Positions 1 to 7,368 of a DNA stretch of 43,724 nt are shown here, piece after piece. Both the position numbers and the translations under genes were made by a program. The notes under the pieces were generated by a model. It had not been told where the DNA came from. It was given only the letters and a program-made list of their open reading frames with translations, and ran no database searches. Within the stretch, counting starts at the first letter, position 1. Each line of letters opens with the position of its first letter. Source of the stretch: Gammaproteobacteria bacterium (GTDB lineage: Bacteria; Pseudomonadota; Gammaproteobacteria; SZUA-152); assembly GCA_024276955.1 (NCBI GenBank), contig JAJRWE010000163.1, positions 1 through 43,724 of the forward strand. Direction: 5' to 3'.

Positions 1-60
1 ATTGATTTGTTTTTCTTTGTTTTCTTTGTTTTTCTCCGTGCCCTCTGCGCATCTGTGGCA
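1..60. repeat. Polypyrimidine run and partial CACAGAG-family repeat
   Basis: The first ~38 bases are a T-rich tract with repeated TTTGTTTTTCT-like units. It is followed by a CTCCGTGCCCTCTGCGCATC / TGTGGCAAG stretch that resembles one arm of the CACAGAG-type inverted repeats found at 36881-37024, 40521-40593 and 43274-43456. Only one arm is visible, because the other would lie outside the window or be lost. No coding potential is seen before ybaB. Confidence 0.45.
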
Positions 61-73
61 AGCAAGGCGTATT

Positions 74-95
74 TCGCGGGCATGGCCCGCTCCGA
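74..95. repeat. REP-like palindrome, single copy
   Basis: The motif TCGCGGGCATGGCCCGCTCC is an imperfect palindrome built around GCGGGCATGGCCCGC. The same 22-base motif occurs in inverted pairs at 25693-25714/25823-25844 and 42858-42879/42896-42917. All copies are intergenic, as expected for bacterial REP sequences mobilised by a RAYT-type transposase encoded elsewhere. No such transposase is in this window. Confidence 0.75.
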
Positions 96-151
96 CAAAA
101 ACTCTTGGGAACAGGCGGGTCAAAAACCTGAATCATTACCCCGCCCTCGGG

Positions 152-157
152 TATAAT
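152..157 (+). promoter_or_regulatory. Candidate sigma-70 -10 box for ybaB-recR
   Basis: A perfect TATAAT lies 37 bases before the ybaB start. No good TTGACA-like -35 is seen at the usual spacing, so this is a moderate candidate only. Confidence 0.4.
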
Positions 158-194
158 CCCCGCCCGTTGTAAACCGAAAACGAGGTGAGACATC

Positions 195-521
195 ATGATG
201 AAAGGTGGTATCGGCAAGCTCATGAAGCAGGCCCAGGAAATGCAGGAAAACATGAAGAAGGCCCAGGAAGAGCTGGCCAATATGGAGGTCACCGGCCAGT
301 CCGGCGGCGGTATGGTTAGCGTGGTTATGACCGGGCGCCATGACCTCAAGCGCGTCTCCATCGACGACAGCCTGATGGGCGATGACAAGGAAATGCTCGA
401 AGACCTTCTGGCCGCTGCGGTAAACGATGCCGTGCGTCAGGTGGAGGCCAACACACAGGAAAAGATGTCCGGCATGACGGCAGGCATCAACCTCCCCGAT
501 GGCTTTAAGATGCCGTTCTAA
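195..521 (+). CDS. ybaB: YbaB/EbfC family nucleoid-associated protein
   Basis: This is a small DNA-binding protein of the YbaB/EbfC family, 108 aa and full length. The N-terminal helix is rich in Met, Lys and Gln ([20 protein letters not shown]), followed by the typical [15 protein letters not shown] core and the C-terminal segment ending in GFKMPF, both hallmarks of the family. Members form dimers that bind DNA with little sequence specificity. The start has a good ribosome site (GAGGTGAG) just before tandem ATGs. recR follows 36 bases downstream, the classical ybaB-recR pairing. dnaX, which usually precedes ybaB, would lie outside the window or is absent, since a repeat region sits immediately upstream. 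Confidence 0.95.
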   Translation: MMKGGIGKLMKQAQEMQENMKKAQEELANMEVTGQSGGGMVSVVMTGRHDLKRVSIDDSLMGDDKEMLEDLLAAAVNDAVRQVEANTQEKMSGMTAGINLPDGFKMPF

Positions 522-557
522 CTCACTGTTATTAATTAATTATTACCGCCAACAATC

Positions 558-1154
558 TTGGAATTCAGCCCCCTTATCAACCGCCTCATCGAGGATCTGC
601 GCTGCCTGCCCGGCGTCGGCCCGAAGTCGGCGCAGCGCATGGCCTTTCACCTGCTGGAACACGACCGCGATGGCGCCGTGCAACTCGCCCGATCCCTGCA
701 GGAGGCGGCGGAAAAGATCGGCCACTGCCACCACTGCCGCACCCTGAGTGAAACGGACACCTGCCCGTTGTGCGCCAACGCCACCCGCGACCACGGTCTG
801 CTGTGCGTGGTGGAATCCCCCGCCGATGTGCGCGCCATCGAGCAGTCCACCGCCTACCGTGGCCTGTACTTCGTGCTCATGGGCCACCTCTCGCCACTGG
901 ACGGCATCGGCCCGGCGGAGATCGGCCTGGACCAGTTGGAGACACGTCTGGCCAGCGGCGGCATCAGCGAGGTGATCCTCGCCACCAACCCTACCGTGGA
1001 GGGTGAAGTCACCGCCCATTACATCAGCGACATGGTGCATGTCCAGGGCATCCGCAGTACCCGCATCGCCCATGGCGTGCCCCTCGGCGGCGAGCTGGAA
1101 TACGTCGATGGTGGCACCCTCTCTCACGCCTTTGCCGGTCGTCGCGAAATCTGA
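558..1154 (+). CDS. recR: Recombination protein RecR
   Basis: RecR acts with RecF/RecO to load RecA at gaps during recombinational DNA repair. The 198-aa length is typical. The N-terminal helix-hairpin-helix reads [17 protein letters not shown]. It is followed by a four-cysteine zinc motif (CHHC...CPLC, about residues 55-70) and a Toprim domain starting at [15 protein letters not shown] and ending with [17 protein letters not shown]. The start codon is TTG at 558; the reading frame begins [18 protein letters not shown] as expected, and no in-frame ATG gives a full domain. The ribosome site is weak, so translation may partly depend on coupling with ybaB. Confidence 0.95.
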   Translation: MEFSPLINRLIEDLRCLPGVGPKSAQRMAFHLLEHDRDGAVQLARSLQEAAEKIGHCHHCRTLSETDTCPLCANATRDHGLLCVVESPADVRAIEQSTAYRGLYFVLMGHLSPLDGIGPAEIGLDQLETRLASGGISEVILATNPTVEGEVTAHYISDMVHVQGIRSTRIAHGVPLGGELEYVDGGTLSHAFAGRREI

Positions 1155-1185
1155 TCCGTTGATCCGCCCCTGCTCGGTGGGTCAC

Positions 1186-1212
1186 TAAAGATCCCTCCCC
1201 CTCTGCCGCTGA
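1186..1212 (+). promoter_or_regulatory. Candidate sigma-28 (FliA) promoter before fliA
   Basis: TAAA at 1186-1189, 15 bases, then GCCGCTGA at 1205-1212. The enterobacterial sigma-28 consensus is TAAA-N15-GCCGATAA, so spacing is exact and the -10 matches 6 of 8. The fliA ATG lies 46 bases downstream. Autoregulation of fliA from a sigma-28 promoter is known in enterobacteria. Three more sites of this kind occur in the window. Confidence 0.5.
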
Positions 1213-1257
1213 GAAGGCAGACCGTAGCAACACATCCATACCTTGCCGAGGGGCTGC

Positions 1258-1974
1258 ATGTACGACAATCTGGTGGAGAATCTGCACGATGAACTGGTGA
1301 TGCGTTATGCGCCACTGGTGAAGCGCATTGCCTACCATTTGAAGGCCCGCCTGCCCGCCACGGTGCTGGTGGATGACCTGCTGCAGGCCGGCATGATCGG
1401 CCTGCTGGAGGCGGCGAAAAAATACGATGCCAATCAGGGCGCCAGCTTCGAGACCTATGCCGGCATCCGCATCCGCGGCTCGATGCTGGACGAGCTGCGC
1501 CGCAACGACTGGGCACCGAAGTCGGTACACCGCAAGGTGCGCGATATCACCCGTGCGATTCGTGAGATCGAAAACCGCGAAGGTCGCGACGCGCGCGACG
1601 AAGAGGTCGTCGAGGCCTTGGGCATCAGCAAGACGGAATATTTCAAGACCCTGCAGGATGTCTCCACCCACCGGGTGCTGAGCTGGGACGAGATCGGCAT
1701 CGACGAGGACGCCATCGGCCAGTCCATCATGGACACCAAGCCCGGCGTGCAGGACCAGCTGGAGAAACAGCATTTCCGCGAACGTCTTTCCGAGGCCATT
1801 GCCACCCTGCCGGAGCGGGAAAAGATGACCGTGGCTCTGTACTATGAATCCGAACTCAATCTGCGCGAGATCGGCGGTGTGCTCAACGTCAGTGAATCCC
1901 GCGTCAGTCAGTTATTGAGTCAGGCACATATTCGCCTGCGGGCTCGCATGAAGGACTGGATTGCGCAACAATAG
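1258..1974 (+). CDS. fliA: Flagellar sigma factor FliA (sigma-28)
   Basis: This is the alternative sigma factor for late flagellar and chemotaxis genes, 238 aa. Region 2 contains VDDLLQAGMIGLLEAAKKYD and the core-binding/-10 stretch ETYAGIRIRGSMLDELRRNDWAP, diagnostic of FliA. Region 3 follows (about 85-135). Region 4 has LPEREKMTVALYYESELNLR and the helix-turn-helix IGGVLNVSESRVSQL. I chose ATG 1258 because GAGGG lies five bases ahead; a TTG five codons earlier is possible. No flagellar structural genes or flhF/fleN neighbours are present, so this fliA stands apart from its usual locus. DUF1249 lies 30 bases downstream. Confidence 0.95.
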   Translation: MYDNLVENLHDELVMRYAPLVKRIAYHLKARLPATVLVDDLLQAGMIGLLEAAKKYDANQGASFETYAGIRIRGSMLDELRRNDWAPKSVHRKVRDITRAIREIENREGRDARDEEVVEALGISKTEYFKTLQDVSTHRVLSWDEIGIDEDAIGQSIMDTKPGVQDQLEKQHFRERLSEAIATLPEREKMTVALYYESELNLREIGGVLNVSESRVSQLLSQAHIRLRARMKDWIAQQ

Positions 1975-2004
1975 ACGTTTGCCGCCACTGCAGACAATCC
2001 AGCC

Positions 2005-2472
2005 ATGCCCTGTTCCACATTCCAGCCCGTGATACGCAAGCGCCGCCTGCACAACGCCACGCGCCTGCACGAACGCAATTTCTCCAAGTTGCTGCTGGTC
2101 ATTCCGGGTATCCGCGACATCACCACCCCGCTCTTCCTGCAGGGCCGTGGCGACACACGCCTGGCCGTGGAAGTCCTGGAGAAAAGCAAATACACCACCA
2201 CCCTTTCCCTGCAACTGCAACAATGCAGCAGCAGCCGCCGCTGGCTGCCCTCCCTGCACATGAAAGTCCGTACCTACCACGATGTCCATGTCGCCGAAGT
2301 CCTGGCCTTTCAGGGCCATCACCGCCTGGATTCCCGCTATACTTACCCCAATCCACGCATGTATCACCGCGACGAAAAATGGCAACTCAACCACTTTCTC
2401 GGCGACTGGCTCGACCACTGTCTGCGCAGTCGTTGCATTTTTCGCGATGAAATTCAACCTATTGACGCCTGA
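2005..2472 (+). CDS. DUF1249 (YqiB-like) protein
   Basis: This 155-aa cytoplasmic protein belongs to the DUF1249/YqiB family, whose function is not known. Features shared with E. coli YqiB are the NFSKLLLVIP stretch, the KYTTTLSLQ strand, the LPSLHMKVRTYHDVHVAEVL core and the C-terminal RYTYPNPRMYHRDEKWQLN / FLGDWLDHCL. In E. coli the gene neighbours the ADP-ribose pyrophosphatase gene nudF and cpdA. Here the nudF-like gene is 17 kb away, at 19021-19542. The gene follows fliA by 30 bases and may be cotranscribed. The ATG has no strong ribosome site. The MITE-like element begins almost at the stop codon. Confidence 0.85.
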   Translation: MPCSTFQPVIRKRRLHNATRLHERNFSKLLLVIPGIRDITTPLFLQGRGDTRLAVEVLEKSKYTTTLSLQLQQCSSSRRWLPSLHMKVRTYHDVHVAEVLAFQGHHRLDSRYTYPNPRMYHRDEKWQLNHFLGDWLDHCLRSRCIFRDEIQPIDA

Positions 2473-2672
2473 AGCTAGAATCCGCAATTGACCGCTTCGA
2501 GGTAAGTCTAAGCACATGGGAATAAACAAACTTATCTAAAAGCGAGACTTCACCTGCCGAGTGAGGACGCTACGACCTGCCCATCCGCTCTGAGCGCCCG
2601 CCTGACTATGCAAAAAAATCGTTAAGGAACAAAGCCATTAACTCATTTTTTTGCCTGCATGGACGCAGGTAA

Positions 2673-2809
2673 GGGGCGTGAGCAGGAGCGGAAGCTTTGC
2701 CTGCATGGAGAAGGTGAGACCGGGAACCGGTCGAGAGGTTGGCCTGGGCCACGCAGGTACCAAAAGTAGGCGCCCTGAGGCGGGGGGCGTAAGCAGGAGC
2801 GGAAGCTTT
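2673..2809. repeat. Direct repeat pair inside copy A (26 bp units)
   Basis: The 26-base unit beginning GGGGCGTGAGCAGGAGCGGA occurs at 2673-2698 and, with one difference, at 2784-2809. A shorter TTGCCTGCATGGA unit occurs at 2651-2663 and 2697-2709. These make up most of the extra sequence in copy A. Confidence 0.85.
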
Positions 2810-2917
2810 AGATACGCCAGACGAACACTCAGAACCAGTGGACAGCACCGCAAGATCAAAAACCAAACAGGTATTTGGTTTAGATACGCCAGACGAACAC
2901 TCAGAACCAGTGGACAG
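2807..2917. repeat. 39-bp perfect direct repeat inside copy A
   Basis: A 39-base unit beginning TTTAGATACGCCAGACGAAC is repeated exactly at 2807-2845 and 2879-2917. The unit is one arm of the palindromic element, because its inverse appears in the intact copy near 6873-6900. The arm has therefore been duplicated with 33 bases of spacer. Confidence 0.9.
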
Positions 2918-2968
2918 GCCGCTCAACTGATTAATCTAGGATATTGAACAATCCAGACAAACAGCACC

Positions 2969-2996
2969 TCAAGAACAAGCCGAACTGTTCCGATAA
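2969..2996 (+). promoter_or_regulatory. Candidate sigma-28 promoter before the Sel1 gene
   Basis: TCAA (2969-2972), 16 bases, then TCCGATAA (2989-2996), which matches the sigma-28 -10 consensus GCCGATAA at 7 of 8. The -35 is written TCAAG in several pseudomonad sigma-28 promoters. The spacer is one base longer than the enterobacterial consensus. The Sel1 ATG is 63 bases downstream. Confidence 0.45.
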
Positions 2997-3059
2997 GTCA
3001 TTGTGTGGCGATGAAATGTGTAATGATGGAAATCGTGGCTATGACACAAGAAGGTAACT

Positions 3060-4070
3060 ATGTATAGATGGGCCAAATACATCATTTTAGTCCTGGCAAT
3101 GGTGTTCAGTAACACGGCAGCCCTGGCAGCTGTAGATTACATTCTGTAACAGAAATTCCACGCTGAACTTGCCAAGGCCGAACAGGGTGACGCCAAGGCG
3201 CAATACGCTATTGGTGAGATGTATGAAAAAGGCAGGGGCGTCGAAAGGGATCCGCGCCAGGCCTTCAGTTGGTACAGCAAAGCCACCCAGAAAGGCAACA
3301 TAAAGGCTGAATACAAGCTGGGTGTGGCCTATCTGAACGGCAATGGCATCCGCAAGAATTTCCAAAAGGCCTATGACTGGCTCAAGAAATCCGGCAACAA
3401 GGGATATGTGCGCGCCCAATACTACCTGGGGACGCTCTATGAAAACGGTCTGGGTACGACTCAGGATCTTGATAAAGCCCTGCAATGGTACAAGCGGGCC
3501 CTCAGAGGAGGCTATGATGTGGCCGCCACTGGCATGCAGCGCGTAACCCAGTTGCAAAAGCAGCAACAAGAGAAGCTCGCCCTCCTTCGCCAGACAGCTC
3601 TTAATGTGGCAAAAAAACTGGAGAAAAAAGCCGTGGAGACAAAGTCGGCGGCACCCCCAACAACACCCACGCCGCTGAGTACTAAGCAGCGGATACAGGC
3701 CGGTGGCTGGCAAAAACGCGGCAAGGCGGTCGAATACCTGCCCTCTGCCTCCACCCACTGCAAGGATTTGGGCAACCGCATAGAGTGTGAATCAAAGGCT
3801 CTGACGCGTAATATTGGCATGGCGGATATCGACTTTCAGACCAAATCCACCCTGTCACGCTTCAAGGAAGATGGTTCATTCACAATCTCATACCGAAATA
3901 ATGTGCTGAAAATCACCATCACCGATGAGGAGTTCGCCAGCTCCGGGGCGAAGCTCCCTGTGCGCGAGGGCTGGCAGGAAACGGAGCACACACTGACCTG
4001 TATTTTTGAAGATGACACACATCTGAACTGCAAGAAAAACAAGCTGCGCAACATAAAATTGCACCGTTAG
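3060..4070 (+). pseudogene. Secreted Sel1-repeat protein, interrupted by an in-frame TAA
   Basis: The gene opens at ATG 3060 with a strong ribosome site (AAGAAGG, five bases ahead) and encodes a clear signal peptide (YIILVLAMVFSNTAALAA). Codon 30 is TAA (3147-3149). The same frame then continues without interruption (QKFHAELAKAEQGDAKAQ...) to 4070. The remainder holds three to four Sel1-like repeats (AQYAIGEMYEKGRGVERD, AEYKLGVAYLNGNGIRKN, AQYYLGTLYENGLGTTQD), a Gln/Lys-rich coiled segment and a C-terminal domain of unknown type with two Cys pairs. Sel1 repeats mediate protein-protein contacts. Translation from ATG 3219 would give a 283-aa product without a signal peptide. A recent nonsense change or a sequencing error is likely. 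Confidence 0.8.
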
Positions 4071-4090
4071 TACATGACACTACACTGGAT

Positions 4091-6718
4091 TTAAGCGGCG
4101 AGCTGCCTGGCCAGGGATTCCAGACCCTCACGGTCGTGCAGGATTGTCTCCCAGAGACCAACCACGCAATCGGTATCGATACCGAGGTGTTTCACCACCC
4201 CATCCAGCCGTTCAGCGCGAAGCTCATCCCCGGCCTCATGGTCCAGCAGGATATCCGCCACCTGCAGCAGATAAACATAGTCCGCAAAATCTCCGCTATA
4301 GTCCGCGCTATGATGCCGGGAAACCGCAGAAATCACCTCTTCGGGCAATTGCCAGGACCGCAGCAATTGCTCACCAATGAATGCATGATCCATTCCCAGC
4401 ACACGGTTCTCAATATCCACGCGTGGGGTATCCGGCGACTGCAATTGACAGTCGGCAATGGCTTCACAGGCCTCCGCGAACTGACTCACCAGGAACAGAT
4501 GGCCGATATCACGCAGCAGGGCCGACAGATAGGCCAGTCCGGGTTTGACGCGCTTGCGCAGGGGGCGCTGTGAGGCCAGTGCCTGGGCCATGGATCCGGC
4601 GGCCACCGCCTTCCACCAGAAACCTTCGCGTGCCAGCATGGCCTTGCCGCTGGCCGGCAGAGATCCCATGGCCACCAGCCCCAGTGCAATGCCCATGACG
4701 CCGTCGTAACCCAGCACGGTGATCACCGCTTTTTCGATGGACTCAATGCGCCCCTGAAATCCGAAAAATGGGGCATTGGCATAGCGGATAATCTGCGCCG
4801 CAAGGGCAGGATCACTGCCAATAATATCGCTCAGATCCTGGACATGGGCGTCCGGATCCTGCATCAAGTGCAGCAGCTTCTGCCCTACCTCGGACATCAC
4901 CGGCAAGCCATCACTGGTTTTAAGTGCCGCAGAAATCTGTTTTTTCCAGGGGGCATGAATATCGATAACCTCCGCCGTAGTGGAAGCCTTCCATTTCAAG
5001 TTACCCTGGCGCAGCCTGACGGTCATTTCATCAACTGGCAACGGCTTGCTGTAATAATAGCCCTGCACATAAGTGCAATTCAGTTTGCGCAGGTAGGCCT
5101 CCTGGCCGGCCCCCTCCACACCTTCCGCCACCGTTTCCAGCCCCAGAGAATGGGCAAGGTGAACGATGGAATGGGTAATCGCCGCTGACTCACGATCAAC
5201 CATGACATCTTTGACGAAACTGCGATCAATCTTCAGTGTATCAATGGGGAATCGTTGCAGATAGCTGAGTGAGGAATAGCCCGTGCCAAAGTCGTCGATA
5301 GCGATGCGCACACCGAGACCCCGCAGTGCGGTAAGGATCTCAATGGTGGCCTTGGGGGTATTCATGGTGGCGCCTTCGGTGATTTCGAGTTCCAGCCAGC
5401 GCGACTCCAGGCCGGTTTCCTGCAAGGCCACCCGTACCATTTCGACCAGACTATGTTCATCGCCAAACTGCAGTGCGGAGAGATTTACCGCCACCCGCAC
5501 TGGCGCCAGGCCCTGCTGTTGCCAAGCCTTGTTCTGGGCACAGGCAGTCCGTAGCACCCATTCCCCCAGCGAAATAATCATGCCACTGGATTCGGCCAAG
5601 AGAATAAAATCCAGCGGTGGGATCATGCCCAGCTGAGGATGCTCCCAGCGCAGTAACGCCTCCAGGGCCTTCACCGTACCCGTCTTCGAATCAAGGATGG
5701 GCTGGTAGTGGATGGAAAATTCACCTCGTTCCATGGCATGACGCAGATCGGCTTCCAGAGTGAGGCGACGGATCTCTTCTGCATGGATCTTGGCATTGAA
5801 GAAGCGCAGGCAGGCACGGCCCTGCTGTTTGGCCGTGTACATCGCTGCATCGGCGTGCTTCATCAACAAACTGGCATCCACGCCATCGCTGGGATAAATA
5901 GCAATGCCGATACTGGGCGTGCAGGCCACCAACTGCTCTTTCAAGACGATAGGCTGCGACAGGGACTTCAGAATCTGACGCGCAACTTTTTCCGCATTGG
6001 CCGGGGAACCGATCCCCGTCAGCACACAGCCAAACTCATCACCACCCAAGCGGGCAAGAATATCACGGCCACGCACACCGGCCGTCAGCCGCTCACTCAC
6101 CTGCTTCAGCAGACGATCACCGGCATCATGGCCGTAGGTATCATTGACTGATTTGAAACGATCAAGATCGATGAACAGCACCGCCAATTTTTCTGTATTG
6201 CGCTCTGCCTGCAGCAGACTGGCGGTCAGACGATCACGAAACAGGGCACGATTGGGCAATCCGGTGAGCGGGTCATGGGTTGCCAGGTGCTCCTGATCCA
6301 GCCGGGCCGCCGCCAGTTCACCCCGCAGTTGGCGGCGTTCGATGGTAAATTCCAGTGTGCGCACCAGCAACCGAGGATTGGTTTCGCCACGCAGCAGATA
6401 GTCCGTCGCACCTGCCGCACACAGGCCCCTGGCCTGTGCCTCTTGTGCAGGGTTGGCCAGCAGAATCAGGGGCGTGTCAGGCAGATGCTGATTCTGCCAT
6501 TGCTTCAGATCCCCGGTTTTACCGCCAAAACAGGTCATGTCAACAATCACGGCATCGAAGTGACCAGCACCGACAATCGATTCTGCCGCCGACAGATCAG
6601 CCGCATGGATCAGCCCAAAACAGCCTTTTCCTGCACTGCGCAGGGCATCGACGACCCAGCGGACATTGCCGGCATTACCCTCAACCAGCAGAACCCTGGC
6701 AGAAACTTCAGGCTTCAT
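4091..6718 (-). CDS. Receiver-like/GGDEF/EAL/HDOD multidomain c-di-GMP protein
   Basis: An 875-aa cytoplasmic protein. Residues 7-120 form a receiver-like domain with Asp60 at the phosphorylation position. The N-terminal acidic pair is reduced to EG and the conserved Lys is replaced by Arg (DYLLRGE), so it may be a pseudo-receiver. GGDEF follows (about 145-310), with an intact LGGDEF at 225-229 and an RxxD inhibitory site (RGRD, 216-219). EAL comes next (about 325-570), with EALLRWEHP and DDFGTGYSSL, which look catalytically competent. The C-terminal HDOD domain (about 605-830) suggests an additional signalling output. ATG 6718 is preferred over the upstream ATG because GGAG precedes it. It converges with the Sel1 gene, with 20 bases between stops. 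Confidence 0.9.
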   Translation of the reverse strand: MKPEVSARVLLVEGNAGNVRWVVDALRSAGKGCFGLIHAADLSAAESIVGAGHFDAVIVDMTCFGGKTGDLKQWQNQHLPDTPLILLANPAQEAQARGLCAAGATDYLLRGETNPRLLVRTLEFTIERRQLRGELAAARLDQEHLATHDPLTGLPNRALFRDRLTASLLQAERNTEKLAVLFIDLDRFKSVNDTYGHDAGDRLLKQVSERLTAGVRGRDILARLGGDEFGCVLTGIGSPANAEKVARQILKSLSQPIVLKEQLVACTPSIGIAIYPSDGVDASLLMKHADAAMYTAKQQGRACLRFFNAKIHAEEIRRLTLEADLRHAMERGEFSIHYQPILDSKTGTVKALEALLRWEHPQLGMIPPLDFILLAESSGMIISLGEWVLRTACAQNKAWQQQGLAPVRVAVNLSALQFGDEHSLVEMVRVALQETGLESRWLELEITEGATMNTPKATIEILTALRGLGVRIAIDDFGTGYSSLSYLQRFPIDTLKIDRSFVKDVMVDRESAAITHSIVHLAHSLGLETVAEGVEGAGQEAYLRKLNCTYVQGYYYSKPLPVDEMTVRLRQGNLKWKASTTAEVIDIHAPWKKQISAALKTSDGLPVMSEVGQKLLHLMQDPDAHVQDLSDIIGSDPALAAQIIRYANAPFFGFQGRIESIEKAVITVLGYDGVMGIALGLVAMGSLPASGKAMLAREGFWWKAVAAGSMAQALASQRPLRKRVKPGLAYLSALLRDIGHLFLVSQFAEACEAIADCQLQSPDTPRVDIENRVLGMDHAFIGEQLLRSWQLPEEVISAVSRHHSADYSGDFADYVYLLQVADILLDHEAGDELRAERLDGVVKHLGIDTDCVVGLWETILHDREGLESLARQLAA

Positions 6719-6816
6719 CAAAACTCCAGACCACACATGTATTATTACTGAAACAGGGATGGCCAGTTCATTGTGGAATGTCAGGCTGGCCCTGTGAAGT
6801 TCTTCGTTATGCCAAC

Positions 6817-6844
6817 TTGTCGGCAGCAGACCTCTGCTTCTTTA
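6817..6844 (-). promoter_or_regulatory. Candidate sigma-28 promoter before the GGDEF-EAL gene
   Basis: On the minus strand: TAAA (6844-6841), 16 bases, GCCGACAA (6824-6817), 7 of 8 with the sigma-28 -10 consensus. It sits about 100 bases before the start codon at 6718. The -35 lies in the TTTAA flank of the palindromic element, which ends at 6846. Confidence 0.5.
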
Positions 6845-6845
6845 A

Positions 6846-7085
6846 CCTAGATTAATCGGTTGAACGGCCTGCCCAGTGGTTCTGAGTGTTCGTCTGACGT
6901 AGCAAAAAATGAGTTAATGGCCCTTGCTCCTTAACGAGTTTTTTTGCATAGTCAGGTGGGCACTCAGAGCTGCTGGGCAGGTCGTAGCGTCCTCACCCTG
7001 CAGGTGAAAAGTCTGGCATTCAGGTGAATTCGTTGATGACCATACACTTAGATTTACCTCGAAGCGGTCAACTGATTAATCTAGG
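6846..7085. mobile_element. MITE-like palindromic element, copy B (intact, 240 bp)
   Basis: Both ends carry the same ~20-bp terminal inverted repeat, CCTAGATTAATCRGTTGAMC (R = G/A, M = A/C). TTTAA occurs on both flanks (6841-6845 and 7086-7090) as a direct repeat, which suggests a 5-bp target duplication. The inside is itself a near-palindrome: GCCTGCCCAGTGGTTCTGAG at the left pairs with the complement of CTCAGAGCTGCTGGGCAGGT at the right. The arms close on a central hairpin at 6902-6947 flanked by A and T runs. There is no ORF, so it is non-autonomous; the mobilising transposase is not in the window. Confidence 0.75.
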
Positions 7086-7172
7086 TTTAAGGGAAAATAG
7101 CCTACAAAAACAAAAATTTACCAACCTGAACGGCAGATAAGCAGGCAGGCTCCTTGGTCGGCGGAAATCCGC

Positions 7173-7178
7173 TATAAT
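7173..7178 (+). promoter_or_regulatory. Isolated TATAAT box in the 7086-7258 gap
   Basis: This 173-base gap holds no gene that I can recognise. It contains a perfect TATAAT pointing right, without a convincing -35 and without a downstream ORF longer than a few codons. It could be fortuitous or could drive a short RNA. Confidence 0.2.
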
Positions 7179-7242
7179 CTGCAGCTATGAACCTAGGTTG
7201 AACATCCATTTCAATAAATCGCGCTTCCAGATTAATAAAGCA

Positions 7243-7283
7243 GAAAAACAACAAAAAACCCATCTGCAGCACGTACAGATGGG
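7243..7283 (-). terminator. Rho-independent terminator of adk
   Basis: A perfect 8-bp stem CCCATCTG/CAGATGGG (7259-7266 and 7276-7283) has a 9-base loop. On the minus strand it is followed by TTTTTTGTTGTTTTT. It lies 86 bases after the adk stop codon. Confidence 0.85.
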
Positions 7284-7368
7284 CCAATCTAATCCTGGTT
7301 ATCGTGACAGAGACAAGAGGCCTCTGCGAGGGGCTACCATCCCCCAACAGATAGGCTAAATATAGCGC

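Larger units (their letters stand above)
2474..2940. mobile_element. MITE-like palindromic element, copy A (expanded)
   Basis: This is an inverted-orientation relative of the intact element at 6846-7085. Its right end reads CAACTGATTAATCTAGG, the same terminal sequence. Its left end (GCTAGAATCCGCAATTGACC) is a degenerate version, about 14 of 20 matching. The central hairpin core (about 2611-2654, poly-A/poly-T flanked) is conserved. Compared with the intact copy it carries roughly 225 extra bases made of internal direct repeats between the core and the right arm. No flanking target duplication is evident. No gene is seen inside. The element begins right after the DUF1249 stop codon. Confidence 0.65.

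Noticed and set aside
2641-2940. Repeats in copy A as a CRISPR array
   Set aside because: Only two units of each repeat, irregular spacing, and the units are arms of a palindromic element; no cas genes are near.
7188-7201. AACCTAGGTTGAAC as a deleted end of the palindromic element
   Set aside because: Similar to the element end with eight bases missing, but too short to distinguish from chance.
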